Shown: positions 25,416 to 39,424, numbered from the stretch's first letter. The stretch is 64,000 nucleotides of DNA from Silurus meridionalis (GCF_014805685.1 NC_060893.1:14857773-14921772), one strand, 5' to 3'. Notes: generated from the sequence alone by a model not told the origin. Translations and numbers: made by a program.

Positions 25416-25988
25416 TTATATTCTGTATATAAACTTCAAGTTTTGCTCATGCTTAGAGCTTGAAGTTGATTTATGAAAAACCTCCTCACGTATAAAGAGC
25501 CATTCGTCATCAGTAAATGATTGGCCCATATCCCTTTCCCAAATCTTTCTTAAAGGATTTATAGGGGAAGAGGCTTCTGATAGGTGAGGATACAGATAGG
25601 AAATCTGACCCTTCAGTGGCCCTGGAACAAGAAGACTATTTTCAATATCAGAAAGTTCCCAACAAATTTTCCCCTGTCTCACTTTAGACTGAATAAAATG
25701 ACATAATTGGAGAAATTTGATAAAACTGTTTTGGTAATCTATTCTAAGCGTCTCAAAAGATTTAAAAACCTTTTCAGGAAATAAACTAGCCAAATTACAC
25801 ATACCCCTTTCTGCCCAGGTCTGAAGTCCAATACCGGCTAATGAGTCGGGGAAGTCAGGGTTAAAGCGATTGGGGATTGCATGGACAATTTCTTTGGGTT
25901 CATCAAGACTTTCTGGCATCATCCCAAGAAAAAAGAGTGCGCACTTTTTTTTAAACAATGGTTTAGAGCCACCACAATGTGACATCAT
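25416..25988 (-). pseudogene. LINE ORF2 C-terminal fragment, L1/Tx1-like
   Basis: This 190-codon minus-strand open frame is not a host gene. Its order of blocks, FNPDFPDSLAGIGLQTWAERG, then SFETLRIDYQNSFIKFLQLC, then a region ending LRKIWERDMGQSFTDDEWLF and NLKFIYRI, follows the segment downstream of the reverse transcriptase in ORF2 of L1/Tx1-type fish retrotransposons. There the family pattern is a Trp-Lys-x-Lys-Gly block, a SFEQL...FxRYLQ block, and W...LG..S.EEW...S.....NL.QFK...R. The reverse transcriptase and endonuclease are absent, and the terminal Cys/His part is missing after FIYR. The T-run at 25172-25190 would be its poly(A) on the minus strand if the intervening 3' part belongs to it; that is uncertain. 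The open frame survived in part, suggesting moderate age. Confidence 0.72.
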
Positions 25989-28404
25989 ATTTAGGCAGCT
26001 AACTTCTGTAGAACTGTGACCACAGTGTCAATGTTGCCAAATTGATTTGGAAGTTAATGTTGAACTTAGTGCCTGGAGCATTTATTCTATTGTAATCAGA
26101 ACTTGCACACCATCTTATCTTGTTTGTTTTGCTAATTAAATTGTTTTCATTTTAAAAAAATTAATATGATAGCAGCGTGAATTGAGATAATGAAATCTTT
26201 ATATGTCAACTGCAACAGCTAGGCTACTAGACATCAAATAGATTGTAAACACTGTTTACGTTCTTATATAATGCATTCTGTTTTCCAATTACTGTCACAA
26301 CTATAACCAAAAAGTGGAAAAGTAAGTTTCTGTGTGGAAAAGTATACATCTAAGGTCTTATAAGTCACTAATGTGCATTGCTAGTTTGGTAAGGAGATGG
26401 ATTGTCTGTAGCCACATTTCTATTGCCACTATCACACTATCAGGCACTGTTGACAAAAACATCACTTCTGAAAATATGACTTCACACAGTTTTAGACACT
26501 CGAGTCTGAAGCAATTAAACTTGGCTAGCTATAATGATGAGAGTATGAAAATAGAATACGGTCTACACTGCAAAATTTCTAATATAATGACATGTATCCT
26601 GAATATTGTCTTTATTCAAATGTATCTATTACAAGATTACAATAAACTTAAATTTAACCTAGATTATTAATTATTTCATGATATTTGTACTCATTTCAGG
26701 CTTGAACTAGTGTTTTATTGGCAAATAATTTTCTTTATTTTAAATATTTATTTCTGAAAAGAAGCAAAGTTATCTGCCAGTAGGTAATTTAGTAGATCCA
26801 AAACATTCAAAAATAAATGGGAGAGTAGGCAAAATTGGAAATGTCAAGTCTATATAGTGTCTTATATAAACATGTTAAGCAGACATAGGTTACTGTTCTG
26901 GAAGTAGGGTCACCTGGTGGTTTGGAGTGGAATGGTCAGGTTAGCTGTGTATGACTGTATGTTTATGGATTAGCAAACTTGAATGATGCATTGATAACGT
27001 CATTAAATGTCTGTCTTGGCTGCACGTAATACTGTAATAGACTTGCTCTTGTCTATAGCACAGGTTGTCTGTGACATTGTCTTATCTGTTTCCTACTCAT
27101 TAATGTCCTCTTCAAAATGATGCAATTTTATGGTCAGGTTTATTGTCACTTCAGAGAGAGTGTTCTGCTTCTCACTAGATTTCTATATTTGGGAATGTAG
27201 TGTCATCTGACAAGCACAGACTAGTTCCGAAATCCAGGTTTCTGTTTTTGCTTGCAGGTTTAAAGGTGACGGGTTTGTTGATCACTGTGAAGTGAACCCT
27301 CTGTAACAGAGATTGTTGGAACGGTGGGTTGTTTTACAACTTTTTTTTTCCATAAAATGACTTTAAATAGCACTACAGCTTTATTTTAGCTGAGAATCTC
27401 TGTGCTTATAATAAACAAAGAACAATGAGTTATGCACTAAATACTATAGTAAAGGCTAGTAATTCCTTTATTATTTTGGGGGAAATTATGTCTTCTGAGT
27501 CTGAGGCAGTACGAGGTTCACACATACATATGTGATTGTTATTTCACTGTTATTTCACCAGTTTTGCCTTAACAGTTATTGTAGGGGGAACTAAAATTTG
27601 CATATTCATGCATATTCACAGAACCTTGCATTTTTATGAGAATAAAGAAGCAGATATGCTCCTAGGCTATTTTAGTAGTCTCTTGGGAATTAAAAAAACA
27701 TATTAAACAATTTATTTTTTAACAGAGGCACTTTAATGGTTTAAAATTACAGCTTCAAGGGGTTTCCTGTGAAAAACTCTCATGCATTCTAAATGACTTT
27801 TTTTTATCAGGTTAGTTTTAAAGCTGAAGATGAGATTGATGGCACGTGCATGCGAGGCAGTAGCAAACTCATTTGAAGTACTATTACTGTTCACTGTGCT
27901 CTTTTATATCTCTTAAAATAACATTGATTAAATGGTAAGGATCTTTATGTTGTATTAGTAGACTCCATATAAATGTTATAAATGTAGGTTGTTGCCTAGG
28001 TTGATCACATGAAAGGAAATATTCTTTGAGACAGAAACTGTGCAATTTAATTGCTGATAATTTTAAGCAGGGACAGCATGTGTGTATGAGTGTGTGTGTG
28101 TTTGTGTGTGTGCCTGTAGAAACAGGCTTATAGGAATAATGGAAACTAGGCAGTGTAGGAGAATACATCTTATCTTTCATGGCTCTCATTTCATTTTCTA
28201 TATCAGTTCATTTTTTATTATTGGAGTTGAACAGTGCATTTTTCATAATGCACAATCTGTCATGTTGTATATAGGGACTATTGATTTCTCCAGAGGATGC
28301 CGCTTGATTCATTTCGTCATTAGACAAATAAAGTGCCTGATATACCACACTTAAGATGGTCATGTCAGTGCACAAACCACTGGTTCATTGATGGTATGTC
28401 TGCA

Positions 28405-28407
<3 letters not shown>

Positions 28408-28447
<40 letters not shown>
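28408..28447. repeat. (TG)n microsatellite
   Basis: A pure TG run of 20 units. Confidence 0.96.
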
Positions 28448-28448
<1 letters not shown>

Positions 28449-29379
28449 TCTTTAATGTTATGTGACAATGTTATTGTCAGCATTAGTGGATAAATTTGAA
28501 ACTGAAAAAAAAAAATCTGTATACATTAGTAACACGGTTTCTAATTTGTATGCACTCGCTTCCATTCCTGCACCTTTGTGTGTTTGTGTGTGTCGACAGT
28601 ATTATGTTCTCTTGTTCTATTTGAGTTTGAATCTATTGTCCGTGACAAGATCTAGCCGATGCCAGTGATGATGTCTTTGTTCTCTCACAGTTCCCTGCAG
28701 TAATACTCTGTTGTCTAAAGGGTGTGATGTTCATGGCATGGGCCTTTCATTAGCTCTGCTGTGTTATTTTGAATGCCGTCCCTCGTGAGTCAGTTATATA
28801 GTTCTATGTAGCACATGGGTGTGAGTCTGTGTTTGCCTCTGTTTGTTTTCAGTATTTTCTGCTTAAGAATTTCGCTATGAGCTAAAAAATAGTAAAAGGA
28901 CGAACCCTAAAATCAGCCCAAGGAAGTGTGTACGGTATGCTTTCTGTATTGTGTCTGTGTGCATGACATAATATATAATAATAATAATATATATAATAAA
29001 AAATATATAGAGTGAAACCTGAATTTTTTTTAAAAATTGCATGAAACCAACTGAACAAAAATGATGCAGACTATATAAACTGAGGCCAAACGTTTTTATG
29101 TTTTATAAGCTTCAGTTGGTATGACACTGTACATTTCATGTTTCAACCATGCATGCAGCTTACTATCTTTCCAGGAGTTTTAGATAATAGTTTTTATATG
29201 CCTTATTACCCTTTTGTCTGTATAAAATTTAGAAGCTACATGGATGTGGTTTCGTAGCTCCCAAATGCAGTAACTAAAATACCAGTCACTGCCTGCTCGC
29301 TATATTGCTCCCATCAGTGCTGATGATGTAATCCTCTCAGCGAGGGGAACCTCTTTCTGAAGGAAGGGCCAACACTAAC

Positions 29380-29544
29380 TGATTAGAAAATATGAAAATG
29401 CGCTTGGCCTAAATTTGGTGTTATTGTGGTCACACTATATGAATGTATAACACTATTGACTGTTGATTTCTGTAAAGCTGCTTTGAGACAATGTCTGTTG
29501 TGAAAAGCGCTATACAAATAAACTTGACTTGACTTGACTTGACT
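29380..29544 (+). repeat. 3' tail of a LINE/SINE-type repeat with (CTTGA)n
   Basis: The segment ends ctgtaaagctgctttgagac, then gaaaagcgctatacaaataa followed by four copies of CTTGA (29523-29543). The tail pentamer indicates target-primed insertion. It is the same family as 676-748. The 5' limit is approximate. Confidence 0.72.
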
Positions 29545-29852
29545 ATATATTTCATTGAAATGAAATTATTGCAATAATAACAACATAGCCCTGATGAGTA
29601 ATACATGTATAGGGAAAAACATTTGGAAGGTGTGATGCATACTGGTGATTACATTAAGAAAAGTCTAGGAAATCAAGAGTCCAAAGACTGTTTTCATTTC
29701 CTCATTTATCCAAAATATATATATTTTTTGTTACCAAGTAATAATTCTCAGGCAAGGACACATTATTGTAGGACATTTTATTTACTGTTTAAGAGAAAAT
29801 GTATAAAATTTATCAGAATATCTGGTCCACACTGGCTTCTGACAAAAAAAAT

Positions 29853-29876
29853 TAATGAATGAATGAATGAATAGAC

Positions 29877-29910
<34 letters not shown>
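29853..29910. repeat. (GAAT)n then (AGAC)n microsatellite
   Basis: About four GAAT units, then roughly nine AGAC units. Confidence 0.94.
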
Positions 29911-29911
<1 letters not shown>

Positions 29912-31289
29912 TGTCAATATGAATGCATAACCACTACTGTTAGCACCAGAAACTTGCAGTGAGATCAAGGGCAGTGAGGCACTGGACAGACAGAGCCAGA
30001 TTTACACATATATGAACTACATATAGATTCACTTATTAAATTCTTAACAACCTGGTTGGATTAGGCAATGATATTATCCTGTTTAATCATTTTTACATAT
30101 CCACATTGTATTTGAGTCAAGTTTTATTCTCTGGGTTTCGGTGTGCTGTCTGTGAAGTTAGATTTTCATGATCAGTTAGTGAAAAGTTGTGGGATGAACT
30201 AATGAATTAAATTTTTGAAACGGTTCATTTTGCCAATACAGTTCAGATATTCACTCATTCAACACAAATGAAAAGGTACATTACATGTAGTATTTACATA
30301 TGCTTGTTCTTCTCGATATAAACGTCTGTTCACTTGTAGAAACTCAGTGCAAATATTTCTATGTTGCTGTCTTTCTGCCATTTATGAAATGTTGTTAGCA
30401 CTAGCTAACAGTAGAAGTAATGGTAGAGTTATCAGTACTCACTCTCTTGCAGGCTCATCACTACAGTAAAGGTCATGTCTGCCTCTCATGGTCCTTTTTT
30501 AATTGTGGTTTTATCGAGAGCAACAAGCCTAAATATCTTTTACATAAAGATGCGAAATAAATTACTAAGACTATGGAAGCAGTTACATGCAATTAAGAGA
30601 TCTACAAACACTATATTGGTGATATTCACACAAAAAGTCACAGGCACACTGAGGTGCGGCAAAGCACTCGGAGCCAGCAATTACAGCCAAACTAAGCAAA
30701 TCAGTGATTTTGACCATCAGAATCATAGAGAAATGGCATTTATAACACAGATGGAGAGATAAAGCGTTGTTTTAAAAAAGAAAATACAATCTCTCATTTC
30801 ATTACCTGAATTTCTTTTTTGGAAAATTCTCTCTTGACTCTATGTCTTTGATTAGCATTGATTAGTTGATCAAAGAACAAATATTTTCTCTGTGTACTGG
30901 ACTGTTATTATGCAGTGCATAAATCCTGGCCTTTCTTCTGACTTCAAGATGTCAGTAAGTGTTCAGAACTAAACTTCATGCTCAGATCTGATTAGTTTGT
31001 TTATATTGCGTTTAGAATGTGGTATTATGAACAGGCTACCAAGCCTCAGTTGTTTAGAATATGTTCAGAATATGTCATGAGTATGCTGGTGTCATATATA
31101 ATGGCATTGTTATAATTTTGTGTTTTGCTGCCATAGTCTGGAGCTACATGATCATACGTGATTAATATCTCCTGCTTTGTTTTAGATAGACCTTCACTGT
31201 CCTTATAAAGGCAGTCTTCCGATTTAGTTCATTTCACAGTTTCTTTTTTTAATTTCTCAAATATTGTAGGTGTAACTGCTACTATATCT

Positions 31290-31660
31290 AGTGGTCTGTG
31301 GTTGATCATGGTCATGCTTTGTTTTTACATTGTATTACTCTCGGTTGTAGGTTTATATTATGTTGGTACATGTCTTGTTTGGGCTTTAACCTTGCCTTAT
31401 TACTTAGCCATATTATTATCTACTATGTTCTTTATCCTTGTCTTGTTCTGTCTTGGGTGGAGTTTAGTCTTGTTCTAGCCAGTGTTTTTTTAAGTTTGAA
31501 GTGTAATCCTGTCGTATATTGGCTACAGGTTTGTGTTGTATTGTTTTTTATTTGGCATGGTCTTACAGTTTTTTTTGTTTTGGCCCTCGTGTTGTTCTGG
31601 TTGTAGTTTTATGTTGTGTGTCTTATAGTATTGTATTCTTGTATTGGACTATTGGAATCT
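31290..31660. repeat. T/G-rich low-complexity tract, possibly a decayed repeat
   Basis: One strand is strongly T/G-rich, with recurrent ttgttctg/tcttgtt/gttttatgttg-like words. It produces hydrophobic chance open frames (102 and 78 codons) that resemble no protein I know. A clear period is not visible. Confidence 0.4.
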
Positions 31661-32066
31661 CTTTTAGTATATACTTTGCCATACACATGTTAAACTGCAC
31701 AATGTATGCATCTATTTATCTCAAACTCACGATGAACAAAGGTGACTTGATGTAAGACATGTATGAATTTTTTAACCTTTCAGAATGGACTCGTTTTACC
31801 AGCGATCAAACTTGGATCATATTTTTCAACAAATTTGGGCCACTTCTACCTGCAGTGCAAATGCAGTGTTAAGTCTCTTACCCACAAAGAATGAGTTGCA
31901 ATGCAGTAAAGGGAATTGGGAGTGTGGAGGTGATGTGAGTTGACTGATCACTGCCAGGTGTGCGCTGAACAAACAGACAGATCTCTACAGTAGCAGCTGT
32001 ATTCCTGGTGTGGTCATGAGATTAGATTCTGCTCTCTTTCTGCATGTCTGTCTGTCTTTCTCAATG

Positions 32067-32067
<1 letters not shown>

Positions 32068-32112
<45 letters not shown>

Positions 32113-32137
32113 ACTCTCACTCTCATTCTCTCTCACT
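32068..32137. repeat. (TC)n then (ACTCTC)n microsatellite
   Basis: Pure TC to 32105, then hexamer variants. Confidence 0.95.
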
Positions 32138-33458
32138 CCCCGATGGGCATAGCCAGGAGAGAGTAATGCCTCGGGACACATTTGTAATGCAACTCATTGC
32201 AACGCCCTCGCAGTGCCATCTATCTCTGACCACAAGCAGCAGGAAGAGACAGAGATAACACTAAATCACACTGCTTTCAGAGCGGTTATGCACGACTAAG
32301 GCAGATCCTCTGTGTGCTGGTCTTTTACGTGACTGCATTAGGTTTATAATAGTACAAAAAAGTGTAAAAATAAATCCCAATCAACCAGTAATTGTCTTTG
32401 GGTGTTCACATTACATGAGAGATATGCTTTAAAACCTGGATGAGGTGTGTTCTGTGTTTCACGTTAAGTATGAACAGTACTTATTAAGTTAAATCGTCAG
32501 GGAATAACATCTCAGCCTTTTTTTTAGATGTGCCTTGTGAAGGTGTTGTAATAAATTCCTTAATTACACTTACTTTTTAGCATGGAATCAGCATTATTAT
32601 ATATATTTGCAGAACCCTGCAGTGTGACTTTTTTTTTTAAGAGGATAGGTGTTTCTGAGCCATGCTCACACTTTGCTTTGTGAATGCCAGCGATCGTAAC
32701 AAACCGAGACGTCTGCCCTTTTCATTTGCCCTTTGCTGTCTTTCCGGCATGATAGGCATCGATTTGTTGTGTAGACACATGCACCAATGCACACTTCCAC
32801 AGAGTGACCTGAAAACTGGTGAGATGGTGAGATGCAGCTGGCAACCCTTCATCCCATCACCTCATCATCCTCCTCTTCAGCTGCCTGCGATTATAATGCT
32901 GTATTTCCTCCACAGCTCACAGCAACACTAATACAACACTAAAAGTCGTGCACCATGCTTTGGTGCAGATCCATTTAACAAAATGAGAAAGGGTTCAGGG
33001 TAGAGATAGAAAGAGTGAGAGAGAGGGCTGTTTCACCAGAAGGTGAAAGCAAAGAAAAGGCGAGTGAATGGGAGAGTAATTGCACAGCCCAAATGGTCAG
33101 ATGGATAGCATGGAGGCTAAATGGGCTGTTATTGTGAGGACCTTTTTGTAGATTGAGTGCACATAGTCCTGTATTGCACATGCATTGAATTCAATTAAAA
33201 GTCAGGATTGGTAGGAGTGTGTGTATGTGTATACATGCAGCACAATGCGTATGCTGCTACATTTTTACTTTGTAAAGCACTCAAAAACCTCATTTGCACA
33301 TACACACACAAAGGGGCATGCAGAGAGAGAGGTTGAAAAACATGAAAGGGCATGATATTGAATCTAGAATGATAAAGGACAGGGGAAAAGGTGGGAATAG
33401 ATGGGAAAGAACAACATAGAAGATGAATTCCTAGATACAGAGAAAGATTAGTTCATGT

Positions 33459-33470
33459 TCTCTCTTTCTG

Positions 33471-33511
<41 letters not shown>

Positions 33512-33542
33512 CACACACACACATACACACACACGCACACAC
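33459..33542. repeat. (CT)n then (AC)n compound microsatellite
   Basis: CT to 33508 with two interruptions, then AC with two interruptions, followed by a T-run. Confidence 0.95.
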
Positions 33543-34326
33543 TTTTTTTTTTTTTAAAGTATATATACACATACACAATGCATTTTGTTATTCATAGAAA
33601 TGAATGCAATGATGTCGGATGCTTCCTTATCCCTCTGCTCCAGTTCTAAAGAAGTGTCTTCATGTTACTCAGAAATCAAGATCCCTTCATTGAGCTTCAC
33701 TGTGCTGAGGTTCGGGAGGAACGGTGGGGATTTAAACCGCAGTGTTTAGCAAGAAAAGTTAGTAAATGCAGTTCATCAGATTAGTCATTCAGCAGTGGTT
33801 GGAGAGTAGCACTAAGCCTATTACAAAGCTAATAAATCAGAGAGCGGTGCTACAATCAAAGCTTCTAGGTAGCACTGCTTTGTGAACAGATTATAGCAAT
33901 TGAGTTTACAGAGTGGTGGTTTTTTTTATATATATTTATATCCTGAAGACTGAATAAGATGGAGCCATTGATCAGAGATTCAAACTTGATTTCATTTCAG
34001 ACTCCTTTCTTACGAATAAGCCAGCAAGCTGAATGATCATTTTACACAAAGTGCTAGAGAATCTACCTACAGAATGTGTTTAGCCAAATGTCTATAATCA
34101 GTGATGTGCTAAAGCATTGTTTAGGTAAATGCTTTCAGTGGGTTTATAAGATAAGTTCATGCTTAGGTAGATGCTTTCAATGGGTTTATGACATCTTAAG
34201 ATTTGTGAGAGGACTCTCTAATGTGAAGGTTTCATAGGTTAAACTTTTTCACAGTGAAAAAAAGTGTTCAGGGCAGAGGGCGTTGTGTTTTCCTTTATTC
34301 TTTTTTTTTCTTTTCAGTAACATGAC

Positions 34327-34330
<4 letters not shown>

Positions 34331-34393
<63 letters not shown>
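34331..34393. repeat. (TG)n microsatellite
   Basis: A pure TG run of about 31 units. Confidence 0.97.
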
Positions 34394-34396
<3 letters not shown>

Positions 34397-34617
34397 ATCT
34401 TACATTTTAACCAAAATTATTTTTTCTCGTTGCCATTCTACGACAAAAAAAGTGTTACATGTTGATCAATAATAAAACGCATTTAATCATTGGCAATTAT
34501 ATGTCACATAGGCAGAATAAACATCAGAGACAACAGCCAAATTCTAGGTGGGAATTCTCACTTTGCTTTATGCTGGGCTTCACCACACATCCCCAGTGTT
34601 GATTTTTATTTTAACAT

Positions 34618-34658
34618 CATGTCATGTCATGTCATGTTTTTTTTTTTTTTTTTTTTTT
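34618..34658. repeat. (ATGTC)n followed by poly-T
   Basis: About four ATGTC units and then a T run of about 22. This could be the tail of a minus-strand retroelement, but no body is recognised. Confidence 0.8.
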
Positions 34659-37600
34659 AAATTCTAATTACATTTGCATTGCTGAAATCTTACTATTTTA
34701 AGGTTTTATTTCAGATTCACTACTAGTATGTTGTGTGATGTGATTTTTCTCTTTTTCTATATGACCCATTCAAGTTCAGAATCTGACATTAGTCATGAAA
34801 TTGTGAACATGTCTTGACCCACTTACATTTGACATTAGACTTGAACTTAAACATTTTGTTGAATCTCTTAACAAGTAAATAGCCAATGTAAAAAAAATGT
34901 TATAAAACATGTTTTATAAAACATTATAAAACTTTTACTGCATATTCTGTTCTTCTCCACAACTGCGACCTGCTATGGATACTTAATTATAATGGAAGTC
35001 ACACTTTCCACCTGCCCATGACTTTATTGAACAGTTGATTTGGATTTGACATGGACTTAACTTAAGTAGCAACTGAGGAACTTTGCGTGTTCCTTAATTT
35101 AGATGTGAATTTTAGCTTCAGTGGTATGACTTGAACTTGAGAGATGCTGACTCAACTACAGTGCTCCAGTTTACAAGCACATTTTTAACCTACTGTCCAA
35201 TATTTATGTAACTATATAACAGACTACCCTGGAGCTCTTAATCCTTCTCCTTATATGTAGTGTATACTGTATAACCCTGCAAAGAAGGCACAGAAGACAG
35301 GAGCCTCAGATAAAAATATGCTAAGAGCCCTATGGATGCAGTGTATCTGACTCATTGCTCGATTGAGATTGCAAGACAGTGTATTTGTATATCAAATGAG
35401 CCATGGTGCTCTATTTCCATAAAACATTTCCTTAAGCTCAATAGGTTTTACAGTGCACTAAACAAAGGAAAACACCTGTGGTTAAAGCATTTAACTTCTA
35501 TTGTATTAGATAGACATATTACCGCTCAGTGTGTCAGCTAGTTTCGCACTGTCAAACAGATCATTAATAATGTTAAAGTGGCTGCTTTATTTGCGCTGAG
35601 AGAAGGCAGCCCTCCCTCATGCCTTTGATAAGAAATAAGGAATTCTGGCACACTGAGAGGGTTTGGCCCTTCTCTGACTGATAACTTCTAGGTGACAGCG
35701 ATGTCTATAATGTCTGTGAATGTCTGCCTATCATACCTCACTCATAGCTGGCTGTCATCTCGCTTTTCTCTTCCTCACTCTGGCTTCCTCATTCAGACCT
35801 GTCACTCTTCACATAATGGTGTTCGTCTCAGCCAACTCTGTATCAGCAGCATGTCAAGTCCTCGCCAGCTGTCACTATTTTTCCATGTGAGAAAAGTCGG
35901 CTCGGTTCAAGTTAATCCAGAGGAAAAAGGTCAAATTTAAGCCTGTAGCCATCGCCTAGCCACAATGAAGAACTCCATAGTACTGTAAGATGAGTCATAT
36001 CTCCTTAGGACCTCAATCAGTCAGCAAAGTATGTGTCATTGTGGAGGCGTAGGGCATATTGTTAACTGTCTTTTCTATAAATAATCACCGATAAGTGGAA
36101 ATAAAGCAATTATTTCTACATAAGAACGAGCTTTCGTGTATGAAAGCATGCTATTGTGTTGCTGTTCGTGAAGCGGGGATTGGAACCAGTGGATAGAAGG
36201 GTGGACAATAACTACCATTGTGTGTCATAACTCCATCTCAGAGCCAGCTGTCAGTGGTGCCTCTTTTTTACCATTGATTTCTAACTATTCCCATCCATTC
36301 AGGGAGCTTCATAAGGCTTTATGATTCCTCCTGAGCGGGTGTTTGGATTCAGGAGGTCGGAAAAGCACCTTTGCAGAGGGAAGTGTAAGACAATTGAAAG
36401 GGCCTTTGAAGCAATGCTGAACAATTTTAGTAATTCAAGGATTTATTTAAATAGTTTCATTTAATTAACTTTACAGTAACAATGGAGATCTCCAACTACT
36501 CTGAAAGCACATTTGTCACCCAGTGGCATTCAGAAATGGAACTGAAACTAAAAATGATCTTACATGACAATAAAAAAAATATTCAATATATATATATTTT
36601 TTGAAGATAAGGTCACAAGAAAAGCTGCAACATGATTATCTTTGCCAAAGCTTGCCACCATTTTGCTTGCAGTAGCAAGTAGTAGTTTGTTTTGCTAGCA
36701 GTAGACAACTTGCTTGCTACTTCCTAGTCATGCACTGATTTTGAATTTGGCTTTACCTCTAATTTCCATCTCTATTCCAGAGTTTAAAATGGAAATAGAC
36801 CATGGTCATCATGGTCATTATTGATTTTGCTTAACTCTAGTGTCAGTCTAGGTATATAGAAAGTAGAAAATTGATGTTGGTGCAGTGAACTCGTTTGCTT
36901 TCCAGCTAAAAGACTGTTTTCCTCCCTGAGAGATTTCTTGCTGCTCATCAATTAAAGCCTTCATGTTCGGCCATAGTGTAAAGCTGCTAATTGCTTCATT
37001 GTGGCTTCTCAGTCCCTTAGGTAGTAATACACTGGCCGTATGCACCTCTGGGCCAAACTGCTCTCACCTTATGCCTATAGTCCCTATTAATCCTGCTTTA
37101 AATGAAGTGGAGTCATTCTATCAGGCTAGCTATTGACTGCATCAAACCCTTAATTACATCTATACGCCTGCTCTTGGCTGCCTCGTGAATAATTTAACAG
37201 CGCTGAAATAATCACACACTTAGCGCAAAAAGGGTATTTCTTTCCAACAAGCAGCAGGAATGCAAAGTGGTGTTCTGCTGCAGTCGAAAGTTCCATGTGC
37301 ATCAAGGCATTGCACTAAACTCTCAAGTGTAAACGTGGTGCAGGGGATGAGCCGACAGGCGACACCTGTTTCTAACATCTCAATTCATGTTTGTAAATGA
37401 GAAAAGAAACCTCTCATTGGTGCAAAGAACACTGACTGCAGCTGACCTTCTGTACAAATATGTTTTTTTGTTTCTTGGCTCGCTCCAAAATGGGATGCTT
37501 TTTCAAGTGCCAGAGATGTCAGAGTCACTGGTGTGTTTACTGTTTACGTTTCGCTTAACACACCCACTCGCTCAGCCGGGGCAAACCGATTGCGAATAAA

Positions 37601-37929
37601 CTGGGTGTAATTAGTGTGAGGCACTAGAGCAGTCCTCCAGGGAGGGCAGCAAGGTGATTTGGGATTCAATATCCTACCCCCATGAGTGTTTCTGATTTCT
37701 CAGCCTCAGTGGAGTGCACTTACACAAACTGTCATGGTATTAATTAATGAAGTGTGATTGATTTGTTAATTACTGTCAAAGTTATACCACCATGACATAA
37801 AATTTTTCTTCATACAGTATGGCCTTGTGTTCAGAAATATTTGCCATCTTATCTACAACTCTCTCATACTATGCAAAGTGGTGTTCTGCTGAAGTCGAAT
37901 GTTCCATATGTATCAAGTTTTTCATTGCT

Positions 37930-38360
37930 TTTCACAGCATTTCGTTCTATCTAGCTAGATATTTGTAACTTACTCAATCTTTCACAATGCTAGCCTTCTA
38001 TATCTTACTCTTATTTTCACAGTGTTAGCTTAATCTAAATTTCTATTTTCTACAATGCTGGCCTACTACAGCCTTTTCGGACCTACAATGTTAGCCTTAT
38101 AACTTATTCATTGTTCCACAATACTAGAGTATTAAAACCTTTTTACTTTTCTACATGGCTTACCTAAAAATAACTTTTTCCTACTATAGCTTAAATTTTT
38201 TTTATGCTAGCCTACTATCGTTTACTCAATTTCTATAGTACTAGCATACTTCCTTACTTTTCCACAAGTCTTTTGAAAGTTAGTTACTGTATTTTTCTTT
38301 CCATTTTTCCAGTGTATTATAACTTCTCTTTTAAACCACAATGCTAGCTTAACAATACTT
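37930..38360. repeat. Decayed minisatellite, acaatgctagcctactata-like unit
   Basis: Variants of (c)acaatgctagc(c)tac/ttata followed by T-rich spacer (acttattcatttttc-like) recur about every 40-55 bp. Examples are cacaatgctagccttctata, acagtgttagcttaa, acaatgctggcctactaca, acaatgttagccttataact, acaatactagagtattaaaa, atgctagcctactatcg, gtactagcatacttc and acaatgctagcttaaca. No open frame persists, and the repeats have drifted strongly. Confidence 0.72.
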
Positions 38361-39424
38361 TTCTTCAGAAATGTCAAATGTCAAATTCTTTTCATTTTCA
38401 AAACATGTTCTGTTAAAGCTCTTTCTCTTGTTTTGCATTGCTAGCTATAGGTCACATTTTTATTTCAGTCTGGAAAGATTAAGGAGGTCTGAATTGCAAG
38501 GCTACTGCTTATACGGTATGGCTCACACAGCTGCTACAGGGAGATTTTCTTAAAAATGACCTCTCCAGTGGTTTGCAATTCAGTTCTGCACTACAATTTG
38601 TGTGTCTTAGAACAGTACACTGCACTCCACTACTTTCTCTGTTCTGGTCAGTATCCAGCTAATTTAATTTTATCTTGATACATTGAGTTAATATCTGATA
38701 TCAGTTTCACATGCACCGTGGCCCATGCCGAGAAGCAGAAACGACAGCAGCTCAGTCTGTCTGCAGTATTTACAAGAGCCCAAAAAAGGAAGTGGTGATA
38801 GTAGATATTTTATCTGAACTGAGCATTACTAGTTTAAAGCGAGCTCAGGCACCATGTGCACCGAATGCATTTTTCTTCTAATGAATGCTAATAGGCGGAT
38901 TGTATATAATGTCTCCTAACAGAAAATGTAAAAAGCCGCTGCTGTCGCTTTACCCTTTTCACTTAGGGTTGTTTGAAAATAACACTGTATGCATTTGTTT
39001 CAAGATTTAAATATGAGATGTACATGAGTGATGATCCAACCCGCTCAGGTCATTATCACACATATTGCCGGGTTGAGAAAATTAAAATTTGATTTGTGGA
39101 AAGCCTCGTTTGCACTGCGCAGCTGGATAACCTGACATGAAAAATGAGCCCTAGACTCTCATTTTCACACCAGGCCTGTTTACGGTTTAACGAGAAGAAT
39201 TAATTAACCTCATTGATATTCCATAGCTACCATTACTCCAAGGTGCGTGGTAATGCCAAGGATCTATCTTTAAACCCTTTACATTCTCGTTGCACTAATC
39301 AACTAATCTAAGATCAGTCTCGTGATCACATTTAGATTTGTGCTCATTTAGCCACTAGAGCATTAGTTAAGACAGGTACAGATGTCGGGTGAGGAGGCCT
39401 GGGGTGCAATCATCGTTTCAATAC

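Noticed and set aside
29872..29910. Regular short repeats as a CRISPR array
   Set aside because: These are uninterrupted tetranucleotide units without spacers, in a vertebrate-type genome.
31298..31606. 102-codon hydrophobic frame as a small membrane protein
   Set aside because: The T/G-rich strand yields Leu/Phe/Val/Cys codons by composition alone. No family resemblance or gene context supports it.
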